The translations under genes were made by a program, and so were the position numbers. 50,931 bases of DNA from Rhodoluna sp. (lineage in GTDB: Bacteria; Actinomycetota; Actinomycetes; Actinomycetales; Microbacteriaceae), in NCBI RefSeq assembly GCF_024641065.1, contig NZ_JAHEDV010000007.1, forward strand, positions 1-50,931, written 5' to 3'. This document shows, piece by piece, positions 19,143 through 29,696 of the stretch (position 1 is the first letter of the stretch; each line of letters begins with the position of its first letter). The notes beneath the pieces are model-generated. The model was not told the origin of the DNA, searched no databases, and saw nothing but the letters and a program-made list of their open reading frames with translations.

Positions 19143-20714
19143 ATGACCCAATCAACAAATTCACGTCCGGTTCTAGTCGTCGACTTCGGTGCACAGTACG
19201 CCCAGTTGATTGCTCGTCGCGTTCGCGAGGCTTCGGTCTACTCAGAGATCGTTCACCACAATGTGACCGCTGTTGAAGTAGCTGCCAAAAACCCGCTTGC
19301 CATCATCCTTTCTGGTGGTCCATCATCGGTTTACGAAGCTGGTTCTCCAAAGCTTGACCCAGCCATCCTTGAATTGGGTGTACCGATTCTGGGTATTTGC
19401 TACGGTTTTCAGACTCTGGCCAATGCTCTTGGTGGCACAGTCGAACCAACCGGCATTCGCGAATACGGTGCAACTGAACTCTCGGTTATCTCAGGCGGAG
19501 AAATTCTTGAGGGTCAGCCGGCCGAGCAAATCTGTTGGATGAGCCACGGCGACCAGGTAACCAAGGCCCCTGCCGGCTTTGAGGTATTGGCTTCAACCGC
19601 AATTACTCCTGTGGCTGCCTTCGCTAACCACGAGAAGAAGATTTATGGCGTTCAGTGGCACCCAGAGGTGAAGCACTCGCAGTTTGGTCAAGACGTTCTA
19701 GTGAACTTCTTGCACAATGCCGCTGGTATTCCGGCTGACTGGAATTCTGGCAACGTAATTGCCGAGCAGGTGGAGAAGATTCGTGCGCAGGTGGGCGATG
19801 CCCGCGTTATCTGTGGCCTTTCTGGCGGCGTTGACTCTGCCGTTGCAGCCGCGCTGGTTCACAAGGCTGTCGGCGACCAATTGGTTTGCGTGTTCGTGAA
19901 CCACGGTCTACTGCGTCAAGACGAGGCCGAGCAGGTTGAGCGTGACTATGTTGCAGCAACCGGAATTCGCCTGGTTACCGTGAACGTTGAAGAGAAATTC
20001 TTGAACGCGCTAGCCGGGGTTAGCGACCCTGAGACCAAGCGAAAGATTATCGGCCGCGAGTTCATCCGCACCTTCGAAGAGGCTCAGGCAGCACTTTACG
20101 AAGAGTCGAAAGCCGACAACCGACCAATCAAGTTCTTGGTTCAGGGCACTCTTTATCCTGACGTTGTTGAATCTGGTGGCGGCGCTACCGCAGGCATTAA
20201 GAGCCACCACAACGTTGGCGGTTTGCCAGACGACATTGAGTTCGAGCTGGTTGAACCACTTCGTACTCTCTTCAAGGATGAAGTTCGCGCCATCGGTGCC
20301 GAACTAGGTTTGCCAGCCGAGATTGTTCAGCGTCAGCCTTTCCCAGGCCCAGGCCTAGGTATTCGCATCGTTGGCGAAATCACCAAGGATCGCCTAGACC
20401 TTCTGCGCAAAGCCGATGCGATTGTTCGCGCCGAGCTAACTGCTGCCGGACTAGATTCTGAGATCTGGCAGTGCCCAGTTGTGCTGCTTGCCGATGTTCG
20501 CTCGGTTGGTGTTCAGGGCGATGGCCGCACCTACGGTCACCCAATTGTGCTTCGCCCAGTTTCTTCTGAAGACGCAATGACCGCAGACTGGACCCGCGTT
20601 CCTTACGAAGTTCTTGCGAAAATCTCGAACCGAATCACCAACGAGGTTGACGGCGTAAACCGAGTGGTTCTCGACGTCACATCAAAGCCACCTGGCACCA
20701 TCGAGTGGGAATAA
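19143..20714 (+). CDS. guaA: GMP synthase (glutamine-hydrolysing)
   Basis: GuaA aminates XMP to GMP. The N-terminal class I glutaminase domain (about 1-195) has nucleophile Cys86 in ILGICYGFQ and the catalytic His-Glu pair in [10 protein letters not shown]. The ATP pyrophosphatase domain follows with [15 protein letters not shown], and the C-terminal dimerisation domain ends [10 protein letters not shown]. The 523-residue length is normal. ATG 19143 is adjacent to the DUF3817 stop. With guaB and guaB3 upstream this forms a guanine nucleotide locus. Confidence 0.97.
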   Translation: MTQSTNSRPVLVVDFGAQYAQLIARRVREASVYSEIVHHNVTAVEVAAKNPLAIILSGGPSSVYEAGSPKLDPAILELGVPILGICYGFQTLANALGGTVEPTGIREYGATELSVISGGEILEGQPAEQICWMSHGDQVTKAPAGFEVLASTAITPVAAFANHEKKIYGVQWHPEVKHSQFGQDVLVNFLHNAAGIPADWNSGNVIAEQVEKIRAQVGDARVICGLSGGVDSAVAAALVHKAVGDQLVCVFVNHGLLRQDEAEQVERDYVAATGIRLVTVNVEEKFLNALAGVSDPETKRKIIGREFIRTFEEAQAALYEESKADNRPIKFLVQGTLYPDVVESGGGATAGIKSHHNVGGLPDDIEFELVEPLRTLFKDEVRAIGAELGLPAEIVQRQPFPGPGLGIRIVGEITKDRLDLLRKADAIVRAELTAAGLDSEIWQCPVVLLADVRSVGVQGDGRTYGHPIVLRPVSSEDAMTADWTRVPYEVLAKISNRITNEVDGVNRVVLDVTSKPPGTIEWE

Positions 20715-21610
20715 CAAAACCGGTGCTCGTTTTTGGGCACCGCGGAGCCTGCGGTTATCGACCAGAAAATACCCTCGAGTCTTTCGAGCTGGCGTTTATT
20801 CAGGGTGCCGATGCAATCGAGTGCGACGTTGTTCCAACCAAAGACGGTCATTTGATCGTTCGTCATGACTCGTGGCTTTCTGACACCACCGACATTGCCG
20901 AACACCCTGAGTTTGCCGATCGCAAGCGCGAGGGTTTAGTTGGTTGGCAAATGACCCGCCAAGACTGGTTTGTTGAAGACTTCACGCTCGCTGAAATCAA
21001 GACACTTCGTGCTACCGAAAGGCTGGCTGATTTGCGCCCAGGTAGCGCAAAGTTTGATGGCCAATTCGAGATTCCATCCTTGGATGAATTTCTCGCCGCA
21101 TCGTTCAACGATGGAAAACACCTAATCATCGAGATCAAACACGGATCTCACTTTGCGTTGCTTGGATTCCCGGTAGCCGCGATCCTTGCTCGAATCTTGG
21201 GTGAAAGCAATTGGCGTGAGCGTGGCATAACGCTAACCATCGAGTCGTTTGACGCCGCGGTGCTATCGCAGGCTAAGCGCCTCTGCGGAGACATTGCGAA
21301 ATATGTATTTTTAGTCGAGAGCTGGGGCATGCCCAGCGACCGCACCGACTTGGGGGTCGCAGCCTGGCTCGACGAAATTGCGAGCAAGTTTGACGGTGTC
21401 GGCATCGAGGCCAAGCAACTTTTTGATGATGGCTCACTGGTGAGCAAAATGCATGACCGCGGGCTCTTGGTTTATGCCTGGACTGCCAAGGTTGAAGAGG
21501 CAGTTGCCAGCATTGAAGAGTATTACGTTGGGTTCATTAATCTGGGCACGGATGGAATCTTTGCCGACCAGCCCGACCTGCTTGCCGAACTTGTCGCAGG
21601 GCTGTCCTAA
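20705..21610 (+). CDS. Glycerophosphodiester phosphodiesterase family protein
   Basis: The protein has the GDPD TIM-barrel signature: [17 protein letters not shown] at the N-terminus with catalytic His and Arg, [19 protein letters not shown] with the metal-binding Glu and Asp, and IIEIKHG further along. It probably releases glycerol-3-phosphate from lipid-derived diesters. It has no signal peptide, so it is predicted cytoplasmic. The start is ambiguous: GTG 20705 overlaps guaA by 10 nt (301 residues), and GTG 20723 lies in the same frame six codons later. The SD-like GGGA before the latter makes it a real alternative. Confidence 0.88.
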   Translation: MGITKPVLVFGHRGACGYRPENTLESFELAFIQGADAIECDVVPTKDGHLIVRHDSWLSDTTDIAEHPEFADRKREGLVGWQMTRQDWFVEDFTLAEIKTLRATERLADLRPGSAKFDGQFEIPSLDEFLAASFNDGKHLIIEIKHGSHFALLGFPVAAILARILGESNWRERGITLTIESFDAAVLSQAKRLCGDIAKYVFLVESWGMPSDRTDLGVAAWLDEIASKFDGVGIEAKQLFDDGSLVSKMHDRGLLVYAWTAKVEEAVASIEEYYVGFINLGTDGIFADQPDLLAELVAGLS

Positions 21611-21622
21611 ACTTGCGTAGTT

Positions 21623-23932
21623 ATGTCTGAGTTAGATCTTTTTTCAAACGCCTTTGGCGCAAGCGAACGCCTTGTAGAAGGCTTGAATCCGCAACAAAAA
21701 GCTGCCGTTGAGTACCGCGGCCCAGCTTTGCTTATCGTTGCCGGAGCAGGTTCAGGCAAAACCCGAGTGCTTACCCACCGAATCGCCCACCTGTTGGCAA
21801 ACCGAGAGGCCTGGCCTTCTCAGATTCTTGCCATCACCTTTACCAACAAAGCAGCTGCTGAAATGCGCGAACGAGTCAAAGATTTGCTGGGCGAAGCCGC
21901 TGATGGAATGTGGCTGAAGACCTTTCACTCAGCCTGTGTGCTCATTTTGCGTCGTGAGGCAGAGCGCCTAGGGCATGACTCAAATTTCACAATTTATGAC
22001 TCGGGCGATAGCCGAGCAATTCTCAAGCGCCTGATCAAAGACACTGCAGCCGACATCCATAAGTTGACTCCAGCCGGTGTGGCAGCAGCAATTTCTAATG
22101 CCAAAAATGAGCTTGCAGATGCTGAATCATTCGCGCGCAACACTGATCAAAATGATCCAGTGGCTCGTGCGATTTCAGAAATTTTCACTCGTTACCAGGC
22201 AGAACTTCGAAAGAACAACGCCTTCGACTTTGATGACCTAATCGGCGAGACCGTTCACCTGTTCCGCGCTTTTCCTGATGTTTTGGCTCGCTATCAAGAC
22301 AAGTTCAAGCACATCCTGGTCGATGAGTATCAAGACACCAACCACGCTCAATACGCACTCATCAAAGAGCTAGCCGCTAAAGCGTCGCTAACAGTGGTGG
22401 GTGATTCAGACCAGTCGATTTATGCCTTCCGTGGTGCTGATATTCGAAACATCACCGAGTTTGAAAAAGACTTTGGCGGCGCAAAGGCCATCTTGCTCGA
22501 ACAGAATTACCGTTCAACCCAAAACATTCTTTCTGCGGCTAACGCTGTCATCTCGAACAACTTTGACCGACCGGCTAAAAACCTCTGGACCGCCTCGGGC
22601 GATGGCGAGAAAATCGTCGGCTACACCGGTTATTCGGCACATGATGAAGCGCAGTTTATTGCTGATGAAATCAACAAACTTCACAGCGATGGCATCAACT
22701 ATCGCGATATTGCCGTGATGTATCGCACCAACTCACAAACCCGTGCCCTTGAAGATATCTTCATTCGTTCAGCCTTGCCATACCGAGTCGTCGGCGGAAC
22801 AAAGTTTTATGAGCGCCAAGAAATCAAGGATGCAATGGCCTACCTCGTGGCCATCAGCAACATCAAAGATGACCTGGCTACCAGAAGAATCCTGAATGTT
22901 CCAAAGCGCGGCATTGGCGATGCCAGCGAAACCGCCTTGGCGACCTTCGCGGCTAAAAACGGACTATCAGTGCGTGAAGTTTTGGCTCACGTGAGTGAGC
23001 TTGGTTTTGGGCCAAAGATCACTGGCGCGATCAATCAATTGGCTGATCTTTTGAATGAGCTTCAGGCCATGGTTGAGGCCGAATCAGTCGACAGTATCAT
23101 GCGCGAAATGCTGAACCGATCGGGTTACCTCGAGTCTTTGCGCTCAAGCCGTGATCCTCAAGACGAAGCTCGAGTCGAGAACCTTGAAGAACTTGTCTCG
23201 GTTGCCCGAGAATTCCAGCGCAATAATCCAGAGGGTCGATTGCCCGACTTCTTGAACGAAGTTGCACTGGTTGCAGCTGCTGATGATCTTGACGATGAAT
23301 CAGGAACCATCTCTTTGATGACTCTTCACACCGCTAAGGGCTTGGAGTATGAAGCGGTATTCCTCACCGGAATTGAAGAGGGTCTGCTGCCACACCGAAT
23401 GTCATTCATTACTCCGGGCGGTATGGCCGAGGAACGAAGGCTGTTCTATGTGGGCATCACTCGAGCACGCAAGAAATTGCACATTAGCCTGGCCATGACC
23501 CGAACCACGTTTGGTGAGTCTGAAGCTTCGACTCCGAGTCGCTACCTGCAAGAAATACCAGATGCACTGATTGATTGGCGCGAATCTGGAGCGGGGTCAT
23601 CTCGTTCACTCAACTCAAGCCGCTACCGACCTTCAATTGCAGATGGTGCCGGCTATGGTTCTCGCGATTCGTCAGAGTCTTCTGGCGGTTATGGCGGCAC
23701 GCCATCGGCCAAGCCGAAGACAGAGTGGAAGGGCGCAATTAGCTCGGTCCGAAACAACGAAGGCTTGCAATTAGCCGTTGGCGACCTGATTAACCACTCC
23801 GATTTTGGCAAGGGCAAAGTAATTGCAACTGCCGGTGAAGGCAATCGCCAGACCGCTGAAATTCACTTTGGCAGCATCGGCGTAAAGCGCCTGCTGGTCA
23901 AGGTTGCTCCGATCGAAAAACTAGAAAGCTAA
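21623..23932 (+). CDS. pcrA: ATP-dependent DNA helicase PcrA/UvrD
   Basis: This is a 769-residue SF1A 3'-5' helicase for repair and replication-conflict resolution. Motif I AGAGSGKTRVL is at residues about 40-50, motif Ia ITFTNKAAAEMRER, motif II VDEYQDTN, motif III GDSDQSIYAFRGA, motif IV QNYRSTQNIL, motif V TLHTAKGLEYEAVF and motif VI FYVGITRARKKL. The last 50 residues (VGDLINHSDFGKGKV onward) are the Tudor-like domain of PcrA that binds RNA polymerase. TAAACT (21608-21613) lies 9 nt before ATG 21623 and overlaps the stop codon of the phosphodiesterase gene. Confidence 0.96.
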   Translation: MSELDLFSNAFGASERLVEGLNPQQKAAVEYRGPALLIVAGAGSGKTRVLTHRIAHLLANREAWPSQILAITFTNKAAAEMRERVKDLLGEAADGMWLKTFHSACVLILRREAERLGHDSNFTIYDSGDSRAILKRLIKDTAADIHKLTPAGVAAAISNAKNELADAESFARNTDQNDPVARAISEIFTRYQAELRKNNAFDFDDLIGETVHLFRAFPDVLARYQDKFKHILVDEYQDTNHAQYALIKELAAKASLTVVGDSDQSIYAFRGADIRNITEFEKDFGGAKAILLEQNYRSTQNILSAANAVISNNFDRPAKNLWTASGDGEKIVGYTGYSAHDEAQFIADEINKLHSDGINYRDIAVMYRTNSQTRALEDIFIRSALPYRVVGGTKFYERQEIKDAMAYLVAISNIKDDLATRRILNVPKRGIGDASETALATFAAKNGLSVREVLAHVSELGFGPKITGAINQLADLLNELQAMVEAESVDSIMREMLNRSGYLESLRSSRDPQDEARVENLEELVSVAREFQRNNPEGRLPDFLNEVALVAAADDLDDESGTISLMTLHTAKGLEYEAVFLTGIEEGLLPHRMSFITPGGMAEERRLFYVGITRARKKLHISLAMTRTTFGESEASTPSRYLQEIPDALIDWRESGAGSSRSLNSSRYRPSIADGAGYGSRDSSESSGGYGGTPSAKPKTEWKGAISSVRNNEGLQLAVGDLINHSDFGKGKVIATAGEGNRQTAEIHFGSIGVKRLLVKVAPIEKLES

Positions 23933-23948
23933 AGCGGCACAGCCGAAT

Positions 23949-23991
23949 TTGTGGGCCCAGAAAAGGTCTAAACTGAGAGGGTTGCCCACAA
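23949..23991 (+). promoter_or_regulatory. Inverted repeat upstream of sucC
   Basis: TTGTGGGC (23949-23956) and GCCCACAA (23984-23991) are perfect 8-bp arms around 27 nt that contain a possible -10, TAAACT (23969-23974). The arms flank the likely sucCD promoter and could be half-sites of a regulator or an RNA stem in the leader. No known factor is recognised. Confidence 0.35.
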
Positions 23992-24011
23992 CAATCTGAA
24001 CGGAAATCACA

Positions 24012-25169
24012 GTGGATTTATTCGAGTATCAGGCACGCGACATGTTCGAGGCCTACGGCGTTCCAGTTCTGCAGGGTCTTACCGCAGACACTCCTGAAGA
24101 GGTCGAGGCAGCTGCTGCCAAGATTGGCGGCGTAGTAGTCGTCAAGGCTCAGGTTAAGGCCGGTGGCCGCGGCAAAGCCGGTGGCGTCAAGGTGGCAAAG
24201 TCACCTGAAGAAGCAAAAGAGCTTTCAAAGAACATCTTTGGTCTAGACATCAAGGGCCACGTAGTAAAGCGCGTGATGGTGGCCCAAGGCGCCTCAATCG
24301 CCCAGGAATTCTATTTCTCAGTTCTTCTTGATCGATCAAACCGCACCTTCCTATCGCTTTGCAGCGTTGAGGGCGGCATGGAGATTGAGCAGCTAGCCGA
24401 AGAGCGTCCTGAAGCACTAGCTAAAGTTCCTGTTGACGCTACCAAGGGCATCGACCTCGCAAAGGCACTCGACATCGCCAAGCAGGGTGGCTTCGATGAC
24501 GAACTAGCTGCCAAGGTTGCTCCAGTGTTCGTGAAGCTTTACGAAGTCTTCGTAAAAGAAGACACCACTTTGGTTGAGGTAAACCCTCTAGTTCTAACCA
24601 CCGATGGCCAGATCATCGCTCTTGATGGCAAGGTGTCGCTAGACGACAACGCCGAGTTCCGCCACGAGCGCGAATCAATGGAGCGAGACGAACTTGACCC
24701 GCTTGAGGCCAAGGCTAAGGCTATGGACCTCAACTACGTCAAGCTCGACGGCGAAGTTGGAATCATTGGTAACGGTGCTGGTTTGGTTATGTCGACCCTT
24801 GACGTAGTTGCCTATGCGGGTGAGCGTCACGGTGGCGTAAAGCCAGCAAACTTCCTTGACATTGGTGGTGGCGCTTCAGCAGAGGTCATGGCTGCTGGCC
24901 TAGACGTTATTTTGAACGACCCTCAGGTAAAGAGCGTTTTCGTGAACGTCTTCGGTGGCATCACTGCTTGTGACGCTGTTGCAAACGGCATCGTCGGCGC
25001 ACTAAAGACTCTCGGCGACAAAGCAACCAAGCCGCTAGTTGTTCGCCTTGACGGCAACAACGTTCTTGAGGGCCGCTACATCCTTGAACAAGCATCACAC
25101 CCGCTTGTGACCGTTGTCGACACCATGGATGAAGCTGCCGACAAGGCCGCAGAATTCGCAAACCGCTAA
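24012..25169 (+). CDS. sucC: Succinyl-CoA synthetase subunit beta
   Basis: SucC provides the nucleotide-binding ATP-grasp half of the TCA-cycle enzyme that makes ATP or GTP from succinyl-CoA. The N-terminus [18 protein letters not shown], the [18 protein letters not shown] segment (residues about 45-60) and [17 protein letters not shown] near the C-terminus are diagnostic. Length is 385 residues. It starts at GTG 24012 with CGGAAA upstream. It is followed 21 nt later by sucD. Confidence 0.97.
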   Translation: MDLFEYQARDMFEAYGVPVLQGLTADTPEEVEAAAAKIGGVVVVKAQVKAGGRGKAGGVKVAKSPEEAKELSKNIFGLDIKGHVVKRVMVAQGASIAQEFYFSVLLDRSNRTFLSLCSVEGGMEIEQLAEERPEALAKVPVDATKGIDLAKALDIAKQGGFDDELAAKVAPVFVKLYEVFVKEDTTLVEVNPLVLTTDGQIIALDGKVSLDDNAEFRHERESMERDELDPLEAKAKAMDLNYVKLDGEVGIIGNGAGLVMSTLDVVAYAGERHGGVKPANFLDIGGGASAEVMAAGLDVILNDPQVKSVFVNVFGGITACDAVANGIVGALKTLGDKATKPLVVRLDGNNVLEGRYILEQASHPLVTVVDTMDEAADKAAEFANR

Positions 25170-25190
25170 GCGCGAGAAGGAAATAAAGAA

Positions 25191-26078
25191 ATGGCTATTT
25201 TTCTAGACGAGAACTCGCGAATCATTGTTCAGGGCATGACTGGCTCTGAGGGCATGAAGCACACCCGCCGCATGCTGCTTGGCGGTTCAAACATCGTCGG
25301 TGGTGTGAACCCGCGCAAGGCTGGCGAAACCGTTGACGTTGAAGGCAAGCAGTTGCCAGTCTTTGGCTCTGTTGCCGAAGCTATGTCGGCTACCGGCGCT
25401 AACGTCACCGTGATCTTTGTTCCACCTGCCTTCGCTAAGGCTGCCATGATCGAGGCTATTGACGCTGAGATTCCATTGGCAGTTGCTATCACCGAAGGCA
25501 TTCCAGTTCACGACTCTGCTGAGGCCTGGGCCTACAACGTTGACAAGGGTCTAAAGACCCGCCTCATCGGCCCTAACTGCCCGGGCATCATCAGCCCAGG
25601 AAAATCAAACGCCGGAATCACCCCGTCTGACATCACCGGCGCCGGCCCAATCGGTCTAGTTTCGAAGTCAGGAACCCTGACTTACCAGATGATGTTTGAA
25701 CTTCGTGACATCGGCATGTCAACCGCAATCGGTATCGGCGGAGACCCAGTAATTGGCACCACCCACATCGATGCGCTGGCTGCTTTTGAGGCAGACCCAG
25801 AGACCAAGGCAATCGTTCTAATTGGTGAAATCGGTGGCGACTCTGAAGAGAAGGCCGCTGCTTACATCAAGGCAAACGTGACCAAGCCGGTTGTTGCCTA
25901 TGTTGCTGGTTTTACCGCTCCAGAAGGCAAGACCATGGGTCACGCGGGTGCTATCGTTTCAGGTTCTGCAGGTACAGCACAGGCTAAGAAAGAAGCTTTC
26001 GAAGCTGCTGGCGTAAAGGTAGGCAAGACCCCTAGCGAGACCGCAGCGCTAATGCGTGAGGTTTACGCGAGTCTCTAA
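25191..26078 (+). CDS. sucD: Succinyl-CoA synthetase subunit alpha
   Basis: SucD binds CoA and carries the phosphohistidine. The CoA-binding Rossmann domain begins [32 protein letters not shown] is at 127-137, and the active-site histidine is His251 in [12 protein letters not shown]. The 295-residue length matches the family. A GAAGGAAAT site precedes ATG 25191. It forms the sucCD operon, with perM beginning 27 nt after its stop. Confidence 0.97.
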   Translation: MAIFLDENSRIIVQGMTGSEGMKHTRRMLLGGSNIVGGVNPRKAGETVDVEGKQLPVFGSVAEAMSATGANVTVIFVPPAFAKAAMIEAIDAEIPLAVAITEGIPVHDSAEAWAYNVDKGLKTRLIGPNCPGIISPGKSNAGITPSDITGAGPIGLVSKSGTLTYQMMFELRDIGMSTAIGIGGDPVIGTTHIDALAAFEADPETKAIVLIGEIGGDSEEKAAAYIKANVTKPVVAYVAGFTAPEGKTMGHAGAIVSGSAGTAQAKKEAFEAAGVKVGKTPSETAALMREVYASL

Positions 26079-26105
26079 ACGAGGCTCGTGGGGGAGCCCA
26101 GTTAA

Positions 26106-27371
26106 GTGAATCGTCGTCTTACGTTTTTGATGGCGGCCCTCGAGGCCACCATCATTGCCGCCATTGGCGTCTTCATTTCGCTGGCTCCGCTAACTATCGT
26201 TTGGTTATTTGAGAACGATCCGAGCATCACCTGGCTGGTTCCATATCGTGCGGCTACCGACATTTGGTTGCTTGCCCAAGGTGCGCACCTAAGCGTTCCG
26301 GCGGCGACGGTTCTGAGTTTCGAATCTCCGGCTTTTAGTATCGGAATTTTGCCACTTGGCCTAAGCGTCATAATCGCCGCTATGGCATTCAGGTTGGGTC
26401 GTCGCCTTACCGCAGCAGGCCAATTGTGGCCTGGCTGGTCGGCAGCTGTAATTGCCTACGGGTTGATGTCGCTGCTTATCACTACTTCTTCGTATGACGT
26501 TGCAATTTTTCCGGTGGCCTGGGAGGGCACGTTCTTTCCGCCTGCCTTCTTTACGTTATTCATGGTTCTTGGTTCGGTAGTCGGCCGATTGGAATATTCC
26601 GGCGATGGGCCTCTGGTTGAGCCAGCTGAACGCTTGTGGATTCGACAGTATGCGGCTTATCGCTTTGATCGTTTCAATTGGGCTGTGCGTGCGCTTTTCT
26701 CCCCGGCGCTAAGAGCAGGAACAGGCGTCACAGCAATAATGCTTGCCGCTTCTTCGATCTTGATTGCCTTGCTGATCGGTTTCAACTGGGTTCAGTTCAC
26801 CCGACTTTATGAGGGGCTTCACGTAAGTTTTCTTGGCGGGGTAATCATCACTCTCGGCCAGCTGGCGTTCTTGCCAAACGTAGTTATCTTCGGTGCAAGT
26901 TGGCTCACCGGAGTTGGCTTTTCAGTCGGCACAGGCTCAACCATCAGCCCACTCGGAACTGTTGTCGGCCCGCTTCCGGCGCTCCCAATCACCGCAGCTC
27001 TGCCGGTGGGAGCGAATGACTTTGGCATGGTGGCCATTCTGGTCCCATTAGTTGCCGCCTTCGTTGCCACCATCTTGGTTCGCAAACATGCTGCCGAGAT
27101 TCGATTTGAATTCGCATCTCCTTTGTCGGCGGCTATCTCGCTAGGCATTTCGGTTGGCCTGGTTGCAGCACTAGAAATGGGCATTCTCGCAGCACTTGCT
27201 TCGGGCTCGGTTGGCCCTGGTCGCCTGGTGACCGTGGGTATAAATCCATGGATGCTTGCGCTGGTAACTTTCATTGAAGTTGCATTGGTTTCAACGCTTG
27301 CAGCCTTTTATAGCGCTCGGCCAGATGCTCCGGATCACCCTCTGTTGAGCCGAAAGCACAAGGTAAACTAG
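26106..27371 (+). CDS. perM: DUF6350 / PerM-like polytopic membrane protein
   Basis: The 421-residue product has about nine or ten hydrophobic helices and few charged residues. Sequence alone identifies it as a DUF6350-type protein; the position between sucCD and purN-purH matches mycobacterial Rv0955 (PerM), reported to support cell division and persistence. The name is therefore mainly synteny-based. The short soluble loop FNWVQFTRLYEGLHVSFLGG is followed by the FLPNVVIFGASWLTGVGFSV helix. GTG 26106 follows a GGGGGAG stretch (26090-26096). Confidence 0.75.
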   Translation: MNRRLTFLMAALEATIIAAIGVFISLAPLTIVWLFENDPSITWLVPYRAATDIWLLAQGAHLSVPAATVLSFESPAFSIGILPLGLSVIIAAMAFRLGRRLTAAGQLWPGWSAAVIAYGLMSLLITTSSYDVAIFPVAWEGTFFPPAFFTLFMVLGSVVGRLEYSGDGPLVEPAERLWIRQYAAYRFDRFNWAVRALFSPALRAGTGVTAIMLAASSILIALLIGFNWVQFTRLYEGLHVSFLGGVIITLGQLAFLPNVVIFGASWLTGVGFSVGTGSTISPLGTVVGPLPALPITAALPVGANDFGMVAILVPLVAAFVATILVRKHAAEIRFEFASPLSAAISLGISVGLVAALEMGILAALASGSVGPGRLVTVGINPWMLALVTFIEVALVSTLAAFYSARPDAPDHPLLSRKHKVN

Positions 27372-27375
27372 AGCA

Positions 27376-27966
27376 ATGCTCTCAGTCGTCGTGCTTATCT
27401 CAGGTTCTGGTTCAAATCTTTTAGCCCTGCTCGAAGCCGCCGACAACCCACTTTACGGAGCACGAGTTTTGGCTGTGGGTTCTGATAACCCAGCTGATGG
27501 TCTAGCCCACGCAGAACGTTTTGGCATTCCAACTTTTGTGGTTTCACCTCAGGCATTTGACTCTCGCGAGGCTTGGGCAGACATGTTGCTTGCCAACATC
27601 AACCACTTCAAGCCAGACCTTGTTGTCTTGGCCGGCTTCATGCGAATTCTGCCAAGCAATTTTGTGCAGGCGATGTCGCCGAACCTGATTAACACTCACC
27701 CATCGCTCTTGCCAGCTTTCCCAGGTGCCCACGCTGTTCGCGATGCACTTGAGGCCGGCGTAAAAACCACCGGTGTGACTATCCATGTGGTTGATGAGGG
27801 TGTTGACACCGGGCCTCACATTGCGCAGCGCGAGGTCGAGGTGCAGACCGACGACAATGAACATGATTTGCACGAGCGAATCAAATCTGTTGAGCGCGAA
27901 CTTTTGGTTGCAACCGTCAAAGACATTGCAGCAAAAAACATTCACCTAGCTTCACTAACCAATTAA
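27376..27966 (+). CDS. purN: Phosphoribosylglycinamide formyltransferase
   Basis: PurN transfers a formyl group from 10-formyl-THF to GAR in purine synthesis. It has the phosphate loop LISGSGSNL near the N-terminus, VLAGFMRILP, and the catalytic Asn-His-Asp set in INTHPSLLPAFPG (Asn and His) and VDEGVDTGPHI (Asp). Length is 196 residues. TAAACT (27364-27369) lies 6 nt before ATG 27376, overlapping the perM stop codon, so an internal leaderless promoter is possible. purH follows 15 nt later. Confidence 0.96.
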   Translation: MLSVVVLISGSGSNLLALLEAADNPLYGARVLAVGSDNPADGLAHAERFGIPTFVVSPQAFDSREAWADMLLANINHFKPDLVVLAGFMRILPSNFVQAMSPNLINTHPSLLPAFPGAHAVRDALEAGVKTTGVTIHVVDEGVDTGPHIAQREVEVQTDDNEHDLHERIKSVERELLVATVKDIAAKNIHLASLTN

Positions 27967-27981
27967 CTGGAGGGCACTGCC

Positions 27982-29634
27982 TTGGCCGCACACAACGACC
28001 ACAAACCAGCCGATTACCGTCACCGCGACCGCGTAGCAATTAAGCGCGCATTGCTTTCGGTTTCTGACAAAACTGGTCTTCTTGAACTTGCTACCTCGCT
28101 AGCCGAGGCCGGCGTAGACATCGTTTCTACTGGCGGTACCTTTGCTGCCCTTTCTGCAGCAGGAATTCCGGTTACCGAGGTTTCACAAATCACTGGTTTC
28201 CCAGAGTCGCTTGACGGTCGCGTAAAAACCTTGCACCCAAGCATCCACGGTGGTTTGTTGGCTGACATGCGATTGATCGCTCACGAATCGCAGCTAAACG
28301 AACTTGGTATCGAGGCGTTCCAGCTTGTGGTCGTGAACCTTTACCCATTCGTTCAGACCGTTCAGTCTGGTGCAAAGGGTGACGCAGTTGTCGAGCAGAT
28401 CGACATCGGTGGCCCAGCAATGGTTCGTGCCTCGGCAAAGAACCACGCGAACGTTGCAATTGTTGTTGACCCAGCAAAATACTCGGATGTAATCGCAGCA
28501 GTTGCTCAGGGTGGAACCACCCTCGCTCAGCGTCGCGAATTGGCTTTGGCTGCGTTCTCACACACTGCAAAGTACGACGCTGCTGTTGCTGCTTGGTTTG
28601 CTGCCGAGCTTGAAGGCGACTGGAAGCGCGCTGCTGGTCAGAGCGCACAGGTAGAGAACGCAAACCCTGGCTTCGAGACCTCATTCAAGGTTGAGGCCCA
28701 ACTTGAAAACGTGCTTCGTTATGGCGAAAACTCTCACCAGGCAGCCGCAATCTATCGCACCACCGGTGAAGGTTCGGTCGCGGGCATCGCTCAGGCACGC
28801 CAATTTGGTGGCAAAGAGATGTCTTATAACAACTACGTTGACGCCGATGCCGCTTTGCGCGCAGCCTACGACTTCAACGAGCCAGCTGTTGCAATCATCA
28901 AGCACGCTAACCCTTGTGGCATCGCAGTTGGCGACCCTAACAGCGCAGATGTGATTGCCGACGCACACGCCAAAGCTCACATGTGTGACTCGGTTTCAGC
29001 CTTCGGTGGCGTCATAGCGTCAAACCGCGTTGTAACCGTGACCATGGCCAAGCAGGTTGCCGGAATCTTCACCGAGGTAATCATTGCCCCGGGTTACGAA
29101 ATCGAGGCGCTTGCGATTCTGCTCGAAAAGAAGAACCTTCGTGTTCTCGAGCTGCCGGCAAACTACTCACGCGAAGAGCTCGAGTTCCGTCAAATCTCTG
29201 GCGGCATCTTGGTTCAGCAGCCCGATGAGTTCTCTAAGTTCTCATCTCAAGGATGGAAGCTAGTAACCGGCAAGAAGGCCGACGCAGCGACCATGGCCGA
29301 CCTAGAGTTCGCGTGGCGCGCCTGCCGCGCCGTGAAGTCAAACGGAATTTTGCTTGCTCGTGACGGTGCCTCGGTTGGTGTTGGCATGGGTCAGGTCAAC
29401 CGTGTTGACTCTTGCAAGCTGGCTGTAGAGCGCGCATCTTCTCGCTCACGCGGCGCAGTTGCTGCTTCTGACGCGTTCTTCCCTTTCGCAGATGGCCTCC
29501 AAATTCTCTTGGATGCTGGCGTGCGCGCAGTAGTTCAGCCGGGCGGGTCAGTTCGTGATGAAGAGGTAATTGCTGCGGCTGAGGCTGCCGGAGTCACCAT
29601 GTACTTCACTGGCGAACGCCACTTCTTCCACTAA
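27982..29634 (+). CDS. purH: Bifunctional AICAR transformylase / IMP cyclohydrolase
   Basis: PurH performs the last two steps of IMP synthesis. The N-terminal MGS-like cyclohydrolase domain (about residues 20-160) contains [18 protein letters not shown] and [13 protein letters not shown]. The transformylase domain carries the catalytic KHANPCGIA motif and ends [10 protein letters not shown]. Length is 550. Translation starts at TTG 27982, supported by CTGGAGGG at 27967-27974. Its substrate AICAR (ZMP) is the signal read by the ZTP riboswitch upstream of glyA at 36166. Confidence 0.97.
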   Translation: MAAHNDHKPADYRHRDRVAIKRALLSVSDKTGLLELATSLAEAGVDIVSTGGTFAALSAAGIPVTEVSQITGFPESLDGRVKTLHPSIHGGLLADMRLIAHESQLNELGIEAFQLVVVNLYPFVQTVQSGAKGDAVVEQIDIGGPAMVRASAKNHANVAIVVDPAKYSDVIAAVAQGGTTLAQRRELALAAFSHTAKYDAAVAAWFAAELEGDWKRAAGQSAQVENANPGFETSFKVEAQLENVLRYGENSHQAAAIYRTTGEGSVAGIAQARQFGGKEMSYNNYVDADAALRAAYDFNEPAVAIIKHANPCGIAVGDPNSADVIADAHAKAHMCDSVSAFGGVIASNRVVTVTMAKQVAGIFTEVIIAPGYEIEALAILLEKKNLRVLELPANYSREELEFRQISGGILVQQPDEFSKFSSQGWKLVTGKKADAATMADLEFAWRACRAVKSNGILLARDGASVGVGMGQVNRVDSCKLAVERASSRSRGAVAASDAFFPFADGLQILLDAGVRAVVQPGGSVRDEEVIAAAEAAGVTMYFTGERHFFH

Positions 29635-29650
29635 AAGACCTTTAGTTAAG

Positions 29651-29685
29651 TTTGAAGCCCCGCAGTTGACCTGCGGGGCTTCAAA
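29651..29685. terminator. Bidirectional hairpin between purH and the amylase gene
   Basis: TTTGAAGCCCCGCAG (29651-29665) and CTGCGGGGCTTCAAA (29671-29685) form a perfect 15-bp stem with a TTGAC loop between convergent genes. The arms end in TTT/AAA, so each strand has a short T-run at the stem base. It probably terminates transcription from both sides. Confidence 0.8.
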
Positions 29686-29696
29686 CATTTCAGTTT

